This document shows, piece by piece, positions 1-13,300 of a stretch of DNA of 64,000 nt. This DNA comes from Marisa cornuarietis. Lineage: Eukaryota; Mollusca; Gastropoda; Architaenioglossa; Ampullariidae. The stretch's first letter is position 1. Each line of letters starts with the position of its first letter. The DNA lies in assembly GCA_004794655.1 (NCBI GenBank), contig SMMW01000042.1, positions 868,001 through 932,000 on the forward strand. Reading direction: 5' to 3'. The translations under genes and the position numbers were made by a program. The notes under the pieces are model-generated. The model ran no database searches, was not told the origin of the DNA, and worked only from the letters and a program-made list of their open reading frames with translations.

Positions 1-215
1 TTTGGCAAAAGCATTAGCTTTAGCTCTGGTTGTCTTTATGCCAAAACAGTGACTCAGCATATTGTTTTTCAGTTTGTGTAATGATTTATCATTTTGATTT
101 TTGCTTGGATTTATTATACATATTAATATTTTAAAATATTAACAATTCTTTTCCGCTCATCAAATGACGTTATATCACTTTTTTTGGGGGGTTGGTTTCC
201 TCCACACTAAAACAG

Positions 216-287
216 GCGGTGGACAACCCAAGCTACACAGAAATTCGTGATGTGTGTGCTGCTGCTGGAATGACAGTAGGAGTGGAA
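216..287 (+). CDS. SRP19: SRP19 coding exon (first visible)
   Basis: 72 nt, 24 codons, acceptor ...AACAG|GCG and donor GAA|GTAGGT. The exon encodes the AVDNPSYTEIRDVC helix. Phase 0 on both sides is assumed from the family alignment. The upstream 215 bases are intron with a T-rich tract just before the acceptor. Confidence 0.93.
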
Positions 288-1706
288 GTAGGTTGGCAAC
301 TCTATTGTTTTGAATGGAGGACTTATTCTTAATGTACCATAAAATGACCAGCTTTTTCTGAGAGAACAGGTTTTTTTAAAAATATGTTGATGCTGCAGTC
401 ATGAGATTTGTAAAGGGACATTATTTGAGGTTTCTATTTGCCTTTTATTATTTTAATATGTATGAATCTGAAATAAATTTGTACTCTAGCTATATGTAAT
501 GGAATAATGTTTAAAATAATACTGACAGTCACAGTAATTTGTTTTGTCTCATGTAGAACAAAGTCTATGCCCGGGAACTTGACCATCGAGATTTAAAAGT
601 TCGTGGTCGCATTCGCATACAGCTAAAACGAGAAGATGGGTCACTGATGATGGAGCAGTTTCCTGACAGTAAGTGTTTTTCTCATTTGAATCATAGATGT
701 CCATTCTAGATATAATGTTTACTAATCACTTACCATGTAAATATTCAGTCGCATTAGTTAGGGTCTAGGGTCAACTGAATAACATCATTTATTAGTTTAT
801 TTGTGAACAAGGTGATAATACAGAGCTACAAATCTCACCCTGTTTGAGGTCAGGGGTCATTTAGTTCAATCAGACATTGACACCAGCTCGCATTTATGCC
901 TCGAAACTATTGTTTATACTTTTAATAGCTTAGAACTTTTTTCCTTTTATAATTTTTTCTAACATATTCCAATATTTATTTCTCAAAACCATACCAGATG
1001 TTTGAAAGGCTATGAATGCAAAGTATAGCTTTTTATGATGAAGTAGCTGTTTTAGAATTAATGCCATGAGGGTGAAAGCTTAATATGCAGTACTGTAGCC
1101 CCATCTAAAACTGATTGTTGTTCAGTTGTTTTCTTTTCAGTATCAACTCAGTCTGTAATTTTCAAGACTAATTGTACTTTCTAAATAAACAGTATGCCCA
1201 CACTTAATAGTTGTTTTCAGTGCTGTGATCAGTGTCTCTACAGTAAGCAGTGACTTAAAGCCTGTCATGCCAATACTAGCTCATCTTGTGTCACATTTCT
1301 GGGGACGCCTGTACACCCTTCATGTATCTTTTTTGGGGGTTACACGGTTAAGGCTTATAGAAGATGTGGTGTTTGTGACATCTTTATTCCACTACAATGT
1401 TATCGGTAAATCAAGACAAGTCAGTTGTCATTTCATTTCATATGACTTCTCTATGCATTTTCTTGTGTTTATTAGACATCATTATGCAGTCCCACATTCA
1501 TTTGCAAGTACATAGGATCTCAGACAAAATTATGTGCCGTAATTTCTGATTTCTTGTAACTCTGTGTTTCAGGACAGTCTGTCTTGATCTACCTTGGTGA
1601 GACAATACCCAAACTAAAGTCTAGAGCACAGTCTCAGTCTGCCCAACAGTCAGCATCTCAGCAGGCACAAAGTGCAAAATCACAGAAGAAAAAATTACGC
1701 AGATGA
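216..1706 (+). CDS. SRP19: Signal recognition particle 19 kDa protein, 3' half (partial, 3 exons)
   Basis: SRP19 binds the S domain of SRP RNA and lets SRP54 load, so it acts in assembly of the particle that targets nascent secretory proteins to the ER. Three exons are visible: 216-287, 557-668 and 1573-1706, each bounded by AG and GT. The first begins A-V-D-N-P-S-Y-T-E-I-R-D-V-C, the family signature around the central helix. The second carries NKVYARELDHRDLKVRGRIR, matching the RNA-binding beta hairpin. The third continues RQSVLIYLGETIPKLKSR and ends in a Gln/Ser-rich, lysine-terminated tail (stop TGA 1704-1706), as in animal SRP19. The join 668/1573 splits an Arg codon (A+GA), and phases agree throughout. 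The N-terminal exons (start codon and the CIYPAYLN region) lie left of the window. It converges with APC. Identification is by recognition of family sequence; very sure of identity and exon borders. Confidence 0.95.
557..668 (+). CDS. SRP19: SRP19 coding exon (middle)
   Basis: 112 nt, acceptor TGTAG|AAC and donor GACA|GTAAGT. It starts in phase 0 and leaves one base. The segment NKVYAREL...RGRIRIQLKRE corresponds to the conserved RNA-contacting core of SRP19. Confidence 0.95.
1573..1706 (+). CDS. SRP19: SRP19 terminal coding exon
   Basis: 134 nt (2 + 132), acceptor TTTCAG|GAC. It encodes SVLIYLGETIPKLKSR then a Ser/Gln-rich linker and the basic C-terminus KKKLRR before TGA. No convincing AATAAA follows in the next kilobase; an AATAAA at 4904-4909 is far away, so the 3' end is not placed. 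Confidence 0.94.
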
Positions 1707-3150
1707 AGAGCAAATGTCACATTTCTTTCGTCGTTTTGGCTGCTTGTGTGCTTGGAGTGTGGCTGAGGATTGGTGGGCATGAGTGCACACATTCATGTAT
1801 GTGCAGTTTTTGTAACGACACAGTTTATAGTGGTATGGAGCTAAATAGATGATTTGAAAATAATGCACTTGTTTTTATATTGGTTTCTGTTGGTTCAGAA
1901 TTCTATTGTGAGAGGGATCAAATTAGTAAATCAGTGGCTGTTTATTGAAGTGTCAGTACATATGCCATGTATTATTACTAGTCATGTAATATCATCAAAA
2001 CTGAATGCTGAAAAGACATCTAATTTTGAGAAAGGATTGTGTGGAGGTAAAAGTGCTTCTTACCTGCAAGTAACTCTTTATGTATGTGAATTGTAAAATC
2101 AGTTAAGTTCACTTGGTTTTCCTTCTATTCAGAAGTGTATCAGGACAGGTGCTTGTGCTGTCATGCTGATATGAGTTAAGTACTAGGCCATACCAAAAAC
2201 TCATCAGGTATCCTCATATGTACATACAAAGACATGCATGAGTGTTATATATTTGTGTGAGTTAGATTTCCTTATTTTGAAAATGTCAACACAAACAGCA
2301 AAAGGGAAATATAACATCACAAAAGGTTGAAAATTAAAAATTTTTAACAAATGGAGCATATTTTTATTCCAAAACTGAATGTAATGAACATGACTTTTAA
2401 AAAAAAACCATGGTGGTCAGTTATTCTTTGGAAAATGTTAGAACATTTTAAGTGCCATAGACTTGCATTGTCAGAATACCTAATACCCTTTTTAATGGAA
2501 TGCCAATTACTCTAGCTCATGTTGGGTAGGGGAAAATGAGTCCATTTCCTGTCCATCATTCAAGTCAACTTGCTAGGTGGGAAATTCAAGAAGTTACAAG
2601 ACTGATATTTTTACAATACCAGTTTAACTTCAAAGTTTTGCTGCATTAAAAAAAAAGGACTGACAGAAGAATAAGCAAGAGTTGTTTACATTAAATCATA
2701 ACCTATCGGTTTTAGTTGTGTAAAGAAACGTGCTTTCATACCCGAAATAATTTGTATCAGTCTATTTCACACCAGTTCTTCTCAGATCTTTTTATTTGAT
2801 ATTTTATTTCTTTTTTAGGTTTCAATTTTGATGGCATTGCACCTATAAAATAGCTGTGTGACTCTTTAGTGAGTTGGCAAAGTGCTTTTATGCTTGCCAT
2901 GTCTTGCTTTCATCCCACACAGCACTGTGAAAAGGAGAGCAGACCATGCAAGCCTTTCCCTGCCAGCCTCTCCATAGCAAGTCCTTTGCAGTGCCTCCAT
3001 TTGGAAACAGACATAAATCGGCCATAACAGTGCCTCCATTTGGAAACAGACATCAACCGAGCATAACAAACTCCCAGGCTGAACTGCAAGGAACTTAGAG
3101 AAGATTTGACCTCCAGACATGCAGCAGGCAGGCCCATCAACTCACTGACA
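1707..3150. other. SRP19 3' UTR / intergenic stretch
   Basis: No protein similarity seen. AT-rich. The 5' part is presumably SRP19 3' UTR. Contains a 39-bp tandem duplication at 2991-3068 (separate entry). Confidence 0.6.
2991..3068. repeat. 39-bp tandem duplication (2 copies)
   Basis: Units 2991-3029 and 3030-3068 both begin GTGCCTCCATTTGGAAACAG and end CATAACA, with only a few differences in the second half. It is intergenic with no coding meaning seen. Confidence 0.85.
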
Positions 3151-3194
3151 TGCCCTGATGTCCATGAGCCGAACCCCCAACAAACATACTAACT

Positions 3195-3735
3195 AGCACA
3201 CTGGAATTCCAAAGGCATTCAAACGAAAAAGACTGAGCTCCAGTGCTTCCTGAAGGACGACATAGATATATGTTTTCCATTCAGGAAACACATTTAGTCT
3301 AAGTGAACCACTTCTTCATAAGTGGATATGAAGCCTTCAAACAAGATAGGAACAACTGACCAAAGGGAGGCCTAATTAATTTGGTCAAAAACAGCCATTG
3401 AGAGACAGAATGCCAGAAAAGATTACCTCGACATTAAATTCCTGGAAATCAGACTGCTCCTTCCAGAAAACCCAATTACCATTGTCAACATTTATTCTCA
3501 TCAGCTAATTGATCCCAGACACAAGCCATCACAGTTGACCAACACAACTAGATTGTGACTGATGATTTCAACAGCCACTCAGGCTTGGACAAGTGAAGAA
3601 ACCAGCTTATACCAGTTGATGTCAGATGAGATATGCTCCTTCAACTGGCAGTCCTGGAGAACCAGAAGCACTCCAGACACAGACACTGCTACCCATGATG
3701 TTATCAACATCAATATAAATCATTTCTATAGTGCA
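3195..3735 (+). pseudogene. Decayed non-LTR retrotransposon, endonuclease domain
   Basis: Reading the plus strand in shifting frames gives WNSKGIQTKKTELQCFL followed by DDIDIC, then further on IVTDDFNSHS. These match the apurinic-type (EEP) endonuclease of LINEs: the N-terminal W-N-x-x-G-I...K-x-x-E-L block and the catalytic G-D-F-N-x-H-S block, here with G changed to D. Frameshifts and stops interrupt it and no reverse transcriptase follows. It is a dead fragment between SRP19 and APC. Clade is not assignable from what remains. Confidence 0.7.
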
Positions 3736-3739
3736 TTCC

Positions 3740-6700
3740 CCTGCCGGCAACAAGCTCAATTCACTTTGACATAAACATATCTATCACACACACAAAAGGC
3801 ACCCAGACAAAAACACATGCATTCTGGAGTGGAAGATATGAAGAGCCCCTACTTAAAATATTTCTAGTAAAACATAAGGCCAGACTTGAAATAAAGGTGG
3901 TATGTGTGGGAAGTGGTGGAAAAGCATTCCAGATACTGGGGACAAAGAAAAGAGTGGAAGCTGAAGTCATTTGATACCTGTTATGTGTGGCATTACAGCA
4001 AGAGAAGTCTTGGTCACTTTGAACAACACCATACGTAACTTGACAACTCGCCACCCTACATAACAGCTTGACAAAGGCCAGTGATTAAAAGGAGAGGTCA
4101 GCTTTAGACGAAAATGTGGAGGTACACAACAAAGCAAAGATGGGTACACAGGAGAGACACTGCTGTGGCCTGTCAAATGACCATTGCATTAAACAATTTG
4201 AAAGAATGAGATTTCGTTGTATAAAAATGTGGATTTAGCTTTCATAAGCAGTTTGGTCACAGCAGGTTTTGCAGCATCATAAATCTGCTGGCAGACAGTA
4301 AGGCTAGCATGGTATGATATATACCATGCATCACCTTCCCCAACACCTTATGGATGATTGCTATATCACCCCCTCCCCCAACACACACACACACGTCTAG
4401 ATCCTGAAGAAAAGACCTCAGAAGATAGCCACGATGGGTTGGATAAGAACATTTGCTGCCTGCTGATAAGTGTGTGCTTGTGCAACCATGTAAGTGCTCA
4501 GAGCCTCCCTTTGGTAGGGTAAGGCACTCTATAGATAAACATTTATTATTAATATATGATTAACAAAATTTTAAAAAAACAACAAAAATGCATTTGATTT
4601 TCATTTTGTATTTAAACCTTCATCATCAACATTATATGATGGTAACTTGCCACGTATACTGGGTATAAAAGCTGCAAGGAAAAATAAAAATTCACGAAAC
4701 GTACAGCAAAAATGATCACAAGCTCAGCTCAAAACAGCCACAAAAGAAGTGTTATCAAAACAATGACCAAAAATTTACGGTGAATCTACTCGACTCTGCC
4801 TCTTGCAGATGTCAAGGCACCATTATGTCTGACCATTTAAATACTATTTCCAGTAGCATAAATCAGTAATAAAAATTAAGCAGCACATAGTAATCTGTTG
4901 CTTAATAAATACCTAGTTGCATGGCAATTACCTTTTATTTCAAAAAGCACTGCTTCCAAGGCTACACTGAGGGAAAAAAATACAATTCAGTTTTGTTGGG
5001 AGGTCTTAAGCAAACCCTGTGACATCCTTGCAAAAGCAGCATCTTTACTATGAGAAATTTTCATTTTTCTTTAACAATGAAATGTGATGTCTGTCACGGG
5101 AATCAACTGGTTAAATCTGTAAGAAAATTTTAAAGAGGACAATGTCTAGTTCCCTCACATCCTGTGTTGCCTACTGTTTCCATGTCCCACCAAATCTCAA
5201 CAGATCAGGAGTAACAAGCACTTTGCCCTTCTCTTTGTCTAGTATACAAACACAGGCAAACATTCTTCCTTTAACAACAGCACCAAACACGCCCATTGAA
5301 AGCACAGGCACAACACACATACCATACACACATCTTTAAAAATATGTCTGTCTGGCTCTTGGGAGACAATTAAAGGGCTCAGAATTAGTGTAAGGACAGG
5401 TGACTTTATTAGGAATCTAATGGTGTGGTTTACTGCTGCAAACTGGAACACCTGGCGGAAAAAGTTAAAAATGGTAGTTATTCTGATTCATGACTGTAAC
5501 AAAAGTTATAACCACCATCTTCAGTAGGTTCCAATGCTGATGAATATGAATGCTCATGACTGTCTATGTGGTTCCCCTCTTGGTCAAAATAAGTAAAAAA
5601 ATATCTATTATGTTAATGCAACAATGTACACACATCTCCATTGCAGACCACAGTTGCAAGATTGCACATCTATTCTGCATTTCTGAGTAAGAGTAAAAAA
5701 ACATGGTACACACATAAGAAAGGCAGAAACAATACCATGTGATGAAGCTGCGCAAACAGATTACATTAAAGAATAAGGTGCTGATGATAGGCATATGCAC
5801 CCAACTTTCCACAAGCTCTTTGAATTAAAGAGAAGCTACAAACAAAATCATAATGTCCTCTTAAGAGAATTTTTAACAAATGAATGGCAAGAAAAGAATA
5901 ATACTTGGTTTGCATCATGCAAATCTCTTCAAGATGTGCCAGCATTTTATTCACAAGAATCTGAAAGCAGAACTTATCAAACATGTCCATCAACACCACT
6001 GCCAAAGTGTGCAGCCTTTTGATATGCTCCAGTACTACACAGAAAATAATGTCTTTTATGTCTTGGATTTGCTAGACTATGCTGAGAAGTCCCCTTTCCT
6101 TCCTGGCTTTACACATGGGTGATAATGTAAAACGTATAACAGTGCTAAGGCAAAAATGTCACCCAAGTCACATTTAAAAAATAACAGATTGCATAACTCA
6201 TTATTTACTAGTCTTAGTGCAGCTCTGTCAGTCTTTCATACAATCTCCTGCCACTTTTCCCTTTAACTGCTGGCTCAATAAACTCTCATCAAAGAATAGA
6301 GAAACTCATTAATTCAAAGATCACCTTAGTGAAGCAGAGAGATGTTCTTTCTGCAAGAAACCACGAGAAAAGGAGCATGCATATATAGGTCCCCATACCT
6401 GTTGGCTAGAAAAATCCCTCTTCAGTGATCTGGTTGCCAGTATGCTCAGCTAACAAGTAATGGAAACACCATCCTATTTGCTATTTGACTCCCGAAGAGA
6501 GCATGCATAAACAAGTGTATGTGTGTGTGCGCGCGCATACATCTGGATGTGTGAGAGATTTCTTCATTGCCTCTCTTATGGGTGTGTTGCCACATTTATG
6601 CCGTTTTAATGCCTTCATTTAATAAATAGTTAAATGACTGATGAGTACTGCAGTATTCTGAATTTCTTGTGCTGAATTTACTGACAAGCTTGAAATTATA

Positions 6701-9700
6701 ATAGGTCTCAGAGGTAAAGTTGTCTTAAATGCATCCTTTTTAGTAAAGATTTACACTCACCAAGACAAAAGCAACATCAATTAGTTGATAGAGAGCTGCT
6801 GGCATGTACACAAATAAAAAGAAACATCCTTCAGTCACTAAGTCATATTCTGCTCTACATTTGCTATGCGAGTAATCTCACAATACAGCTTTTAAAAAAG
6901 TCTCTTGTGGAGAAGTATCATGCAGCAAGATAGGGGGTGGAGGAGGAAGGAGAGCTCATATCTTTGCCCCGTTCTGCTTGCAGTGTCATCTCTGAGAACA
7001 AATCAATGCATTAAAACCTCTGCCCCTCATCACATGGTCTCACAACTCAGTAACTTGGCAACAAAGACAATTCTCTTAAATACATATCAGCATAATAGAG
7101 CCAAATGAAATTTGTTAGGATTTTGAAAGTGTCCAGGCCAAATTAGTGGAAGTCACAACCACAAAATATACAATGCACATGACTAGATAGTAGTCTTTTA
7201 AAGAAAAAAGTTAGGAAAACCATTGTTCAACATTTACAATCAGTGAATTAAAAAAAAAGCAGTTGTGTGACACATAAACAACATGGTACATACATGATGA
7301 AGCATGCTCATGTATGAATGAACTCAGAATAAATAAGAACTCCCATTACCAATAGTTTACACCCACTAGTGTACGTACACAAGTAACCAGTGCATTTCCA
7401 GCTCCTTCCTCCTTTTTTTTCATAAATTCTTTACAAACTCAGTTCTTGTAAGGAAGATTTTTCCCTTGGTTAACAAAAAGTATTTCATCACATGTGGAAG
7501 CACACGCCCTATTGTTAAAAGTTTTTGCCAAAACAAGCAAACACAAGAGGCACATGCACTAAGCTAAAAAATTCTCACAACTATATACTTTGGGTCTGAA
7601 CATCATGCTTTCATTTTGAAGACCTTAAATATTACTCTCTCTCTCTCTCTCACACACATACACACATGGCATGCCACACTACAACTCTGTTTCTATTTCA
7701 CTTTTGTGTTTCACATAATTTTTTTTAAAACCACACAAATCATGAGGCTACAATATGATCTGAACAGAAGATATGCTAAGTTGTTTTGCTGTTCAAGCCA
7801 GTGGTGCTCCAAACTGTTTGCCACTTACCTGTTTATGATTTTGCCTACAAATAGCTGATTAATCTTTTGGGTATGTTACTTTGACACTGAAATTCCTACC
7901 TTTGTGTGAATCTATGTCACTAACCTGAAAAAAATCAATAAATAAATGACAAGTCATAAGTGAACAAAACAAAATATGAAGTTCAAATATGAAAAAAATC
8001 CACTTGTACCACTTTCTAGTAAACTGAAATTAGGTGTATCTAATGGAGTTTCCAAATATATTTCTCTACAAAGCATTATACAAACAAAACCAGATTATAA
8101 CCAGGTGTGGTGATAAAAATTCTGAAGTTTTTTGGTACCAGTCAAAGTGATAACTGCCATCTGCAGGGATAGAAATATCTTCCAAGATTTATTTATTTTG
8201 CAGTTGTTTAGCAACAACTTATCCGGAAGGTCTTGATATTCATGGATTTCCATACAAGTCTGCCTGTCTTCATCTTTGTCTACATCCACCATTTTTGCTG
8301 AAGGCTATTTAATGTAAAGCTCAAGAGCTGAGGACAAACATCCCTTTTGCATACAATTATTCACTTTAATTGACATGAAGTGTAGTTCCACACATTCTGT
8401 AGCACCAGTCCATGTAAAAAGCTTTACATTACAAATCCAAAGTTTTTTTTAAAAAGTGATATTTAACACTAGACCATATTTTGCCTCAATAATCTCATTG
8501 TATGCCCTTTTGTCTGCTCATTTATTTTTAAAATATCTTTTTAAATCAAATAGAATAATTGTACACTATTGTGACGCATGGAGTAGCTGTACAACAAAAA
8601 CAATGATTCTTACCAGAGATTGTTTAAAATTAAGCAAGCTACATTTAAGATCATTTGCAAAATTACCAATAACCTTACAACATTAAACAAATACATTCTC
8701 ACATACAATCATATACCCATCACTAAGCAAAGATTTACAGTTATTTTGTTTAAAGATAGCAAATGAAAGCCGTGCTTTACAAATTTTTTAAGTTTTTTTT
8801 CATAATTACACGCTGACACATATCTAATAAACTATTAATGGTTAATATTGTATATGCCTACATGCTGATAACATATTGCATACTGCATATGCATACTGCA
8901 ATATTGCTCCAAGTGTAGCACACACTAGTGCTTGCATCAACATCAACTTTCAATATGACTCAAAACCTATCTGCAAATTTCTGCTATGTCAGCAGCAATA
9001 CTAATATAGCCTGCAGCTGGCAACACATCTGAAATAATTTTGGATGAGCTACTGAGACTACTGAGCATCTCCACACATAAACCATGTACCTGTAATTTGT
9101 ATACAAAGGTAAGCGTTCTCATGTGTGTACATTCACCACCAGTAAAGTTGGCTGGTCCAGGAAAAATGAACACATTCAAAAACAGCAATAAGGTTCTTCT
9201 ATTCAAACACAGCATCTGGATTTCACAGAGTACACATATTTATAAATAATTCACAACAGGTGGTTCACAACTGTTTAGTCAATCTGAACGTTGGGGTTAG
9301 AGAGAGAGGAGAAAGAAATGTAGTCTACAGACTCACCCAACCGCTCGAAATCTTTACTTTTTAGGGTTTTATCATCAAAAGAAATTCCATGTGTGACAGC
9401 ACTTTGTAGGTAATTACAATATATATTCAAAAAAGAGTGTTTTTTATGCTCCAAAACATTTTTTAACTTGGACCAAAGCAATAAAGATTAGTCTGTGGAC
9501 ACAGGTACACAAAACAGGGTCAGTAGGTCTAAAATGCTGGTTTTTCTTAATCTTTCTTTATAATATGTACAATATGTGATAGCAACTGGTATTAGTATCA
9601 AGATGTCAAAGATGCCTCTTGCTTTGGAGGATGCTTTGTCAATGCATTTAGAAAACAACGGATTCTCACTCAACATGTTCCACAGTTTTACCTAATGATC

Positions 9701-10383
9701 AAAAAGAGATCAATGAACCATGCTTTAACTTTTTTTTAAAAAAGAGGGGAAAAGGCATAACCATTTGAAAAAGCAAAATAAACTGATCAGTAAAAAGAAA
9801 CTTAAAGTTTGGCACAAACACTAAACAATTTATCTGCAAAAGCACAGTATTCAAATGCCAGACTCTCCAAGGTAAATGAACAACAAAATCACCATCCAAA
9901 GAAGCAAGCAATTTTTGTCAGCCAAAACTTCCCTTGCCTCATTTTTTCATGTCTTCTGCCTTTTTAAGCCTTTTTTGGCAAATTTTAATTTTACAATCAA
10001 CAGCACAAAGAATAGCACACCAGTCAATATATCTTTTCAATAAGAATTTCTGCAAATAGCAGGTTCTTTCTCTTTCAGTAACTTTTCGGGAGTCAGTTTA
10101 CATTTCAAGTCAACCAGAGATGCTTCATTCATCGTAATTATAACTTCTTGATACAATCCTGCAGTCTTCCAGCAATTAAAATAATTATAAATATGAACAG
10201 GCTAGTAATAGTTATTATTCTTTAAAACACTCCCAAAAAATGTGGTTGTGAAAAATAGAGGAGTTCAAGCAGTTTAAAATAGAAAACCATGCACAACATA
10301 CACATTTCTTTGTGCTAAATGTTTCTGCGTATCAATAGTCGATGAACACGAAGTTACTCATCTCATTGTTATGGCCATGATGG
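3740..10383. other. Intergenic DNA and APC 3' UTR
   Basis: No coding similarity seen on either strand; ORFs are short and compositionally AT-rich. On the minus strand the APC 3' UTR runs leftward from 10383. Candidate AATAAA hexamers (TTTATT on plus) occur near 8521 and 8185, but I cannot choose the used site. A fragment at about 4480-4560, ending TAAGGCACTCTATAGATAAA and an ATT-rich tail, resembles the 3' tail of LINEs/SINEs. Confidence 0.5.
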
Positions 10384-13300
10384 TCACACTGTGGTTACCA
10401 TGCAACCACGCTTACTGGTGTCTTCCTCACTGACCCCTTCTTCTTCCTGTTTGGGGTTGTTGAGGTAGGACTGACGGCGCCGTGCCAAAAGCATTTCTGT
10501 TTTTGTCATGTGCTTGATTGCTGGCTGTGTTCCCTTCTTGTGGATCGCTGCATCACCAGTGCTACTGACATCTACACTTAAAGAAGAGGAATCTCGGATG
10601 ATAACCTGAATGTTAGTTGTGGCCACTGTTCCCGCATGCATAGGTGGTGGCATGACAGTGACCTGGGAGCTAGAGGGTGGGCTGTAATTAAAAGGGGCAA
10701 CAACTGCGGCAGGACTGGGCTTACTTAATGGAACTGATATGCTTTTGGCCAAGGTTGTGGTTCCTGTAGATACTGTCTGAGGCCTTGATAACTCTGCTGC
10801 TTTTTTGTTCTGAACTTTCTCATTCAACTCTTTAAGCTTGGCTTGCTCTTTGGACTGTTTGGAACCAAAGAACTTGAGTCCTGATTTGCCAAACAATGTA
10901 GTTTTGATGCTCTTTGCAACAGACTTTTTATTTTTTGATTTTTTACCATCAATGGAAACATCGATTGTCAAACTCTTATCAGTGACAATACTATCATTGT
11001 GACGCTGCCACACACTGCTGTCCTGCAGCCTTGCAAAGGACTCATTTTGGCTGTCATTCATGCTCATAAATGAACACATAGACTTACAGGTCTCATCTGC
11101 ATTAGGCAATTGAAGGCTAACATTGACATCTTTGGAGGGACGTTCTTTTCTCTTCCAGGTGCTGCTGTCAATGACACTGGGTGGTACTATGAGACCTTGC
11201 TCTTCATTTTGCGGTGACATATCTTCTAAGGAATCCACTGAACAACCCATCATGGCATCATCAGTGCCAGCATCACTGGTCATCATGGACTCATCTTGAA
11301 TGTAAGCTTCATCTAGATTTGGATCACAACCATGATGGGTTTCTGTCCATTCTGCATATTCATTGGTTGGATCACAAAGTTCAAACATGGTACCACTTCC
11401 CGAGGAAACAGGAAACTCTCCAGAATGCATTTGTTCATCGGAAGACTGTGAACCAGAATCCATATGAGCAGGAATCTTGTCATAAGTGGACGATCGAGGA
11501 ATGCCTTCCATGCTGCTGTTATAATCTTCACCTGATGAATTGGAATGTCCTGAAGAGCTTTTTCTCACAAATGTCCGTGAGTTGCCTTTGTTTTTGGTAC
11601 CCATCATGGGTAAAGTGCTGGCCTTGGCTTTGAAAGTGGTCATGACTGGCAAGTTCTCTTCTCTCGAGGGTGACTGGTCTCGTGAGTCTTCTTTTCTCCA
11701 CAATGTTGCAATCTTGCTCGGCACTTGCCGTCTGCTGGCCGATGGTTGTGATTGTTGCTGTGGCTGTGGTTGTGACTGAGCCTGTTTGGAATCTTCTATC
11801 TTTCTTACATTTGGATTGGAGGGCTGTTGTTGTTGCTGAGCATGTGGTTGTTGTTGCTGCTGCTGTCTGCCTACAGGTGTTGAAGGCCTGGAAATGTCAC
11901 TGCTTCGCCTGAGACTGGCACTGCTGTCAGACTTCTTCAGTTCTGTCTTGCTTGCTGCAGCCCCTGTACTCATTTTGCGAAGACTGGTGTTGGACGCTCC
12001 CTTGCTAAGAGAGCTGCCACTGCTTGTCTTTGTAAGACTTGAGCCACTGCCAGCTTTGCGTAGGCTAGAAGCACTACCTGACTTATTAAGGTTGCTCTTG
12101 ATTGGATTATTGCCCTTATTTCCTGGAGAAGGGCCATTGGTACTGGTCTTTGCTCCTAGAGGGGCAGGTGCCGATGATTTGCCAGGAGAGACTACAGATT
12201 TGGCTGGTGTGCCAACAGGCTGTGGTCGTGCTATATTTGATGGCCTCTGCTGCTTAACGTTCGATGATGTGCCCTGCTTCACAGATGACATGGTATCTTT
12301 TGCATTGCGTTGCACGTGTTTGAAGGGCGTGCCATAGCCATTCTCTGGAGTCTTCTCCACAATAAAATTGAACGAATCAAGAGCCTTGCTCCAGGAATCT
12401 GGTATGTTGCCATTTTGGTTTAATGAGCCTTCTGATCCACCAGAATTCCTTTTATCGGACTGACACCGTCCTCTGCTGGTACTTCTGTTGCGGATGGGCA
12501 CATTGCTGGTACTGTGATCCCCAGCAACCCTCCCATCTTTCACAGCAGGACCAGCATCTTTAATAAAAGTAGCTTGCTTTAAAGGAGGCTTAGGACGTTC
12601 TGTTGAACTGTCCTTTCTTCGACTGACAGCTGATGTAGCTGAAGGCAATCTAGACGGAGGGGTGTTTCCTCCTCTTGCTGGTGATCTTGGAATTCCTGAG
12701 CCTGGTTTTGCAGTAGCCGGGGGAGAGGTTTTGGGCAAGTTAGACTTGACAATACCTCCCTTACTGGTAATGACAGCTGTAGCATTAGGGCTTGACTTCT
12801 GAATTCCCTGACCAGGTGGCTTTGGCCCCGGAATGTTGGATTTTGCTTGTCCAGGTCCATTCTGCAATTTTGGTGAGCTTTTCTTTGGAATGGGATTTCC
12901 CCGTCCACCAACCAGAAGCACTTTTGAGTTTACAACACCTGTATTTGATGGACGAGGGGACTTGGAAGGTACTGAGGTATTAGTTTTTGTTGAGGAAGCA
13001 TCAGATTTTATGGAGGATGTAGAAGACCTGTTGCTGTAAAGAGGCTTTCTGCGGCCTCTCACCACTTTGCCATCATCTACTACTCCAGTTTTGGGTGCCA
13101 TCTTTCCTGATGGTTTGACTATCTTTGGGCCTGAAGAGCCTGCCGTGTCTGCTTGTGAGACAGTGGAGCAAGAGGGCTCACTCACTTTCTCTGATGTGGT
13201 CGACCAGGAAATTGACACTTCTGATGCAGTGTCAGATGTGTAGTCATTTGAGACCAAAGATATTGTTTCATTTTCAATAAACATGTCATCTTCAAAGCCA

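Noticed and set aside
11894..12337. 147-codon open frame on the plus strand within APC
   Set aside because: Antisense shadow of the Ser/Pro-rich APC exon 12; Leu/Pro/Val-rich composition mirrors the codon bias of the sense strand.
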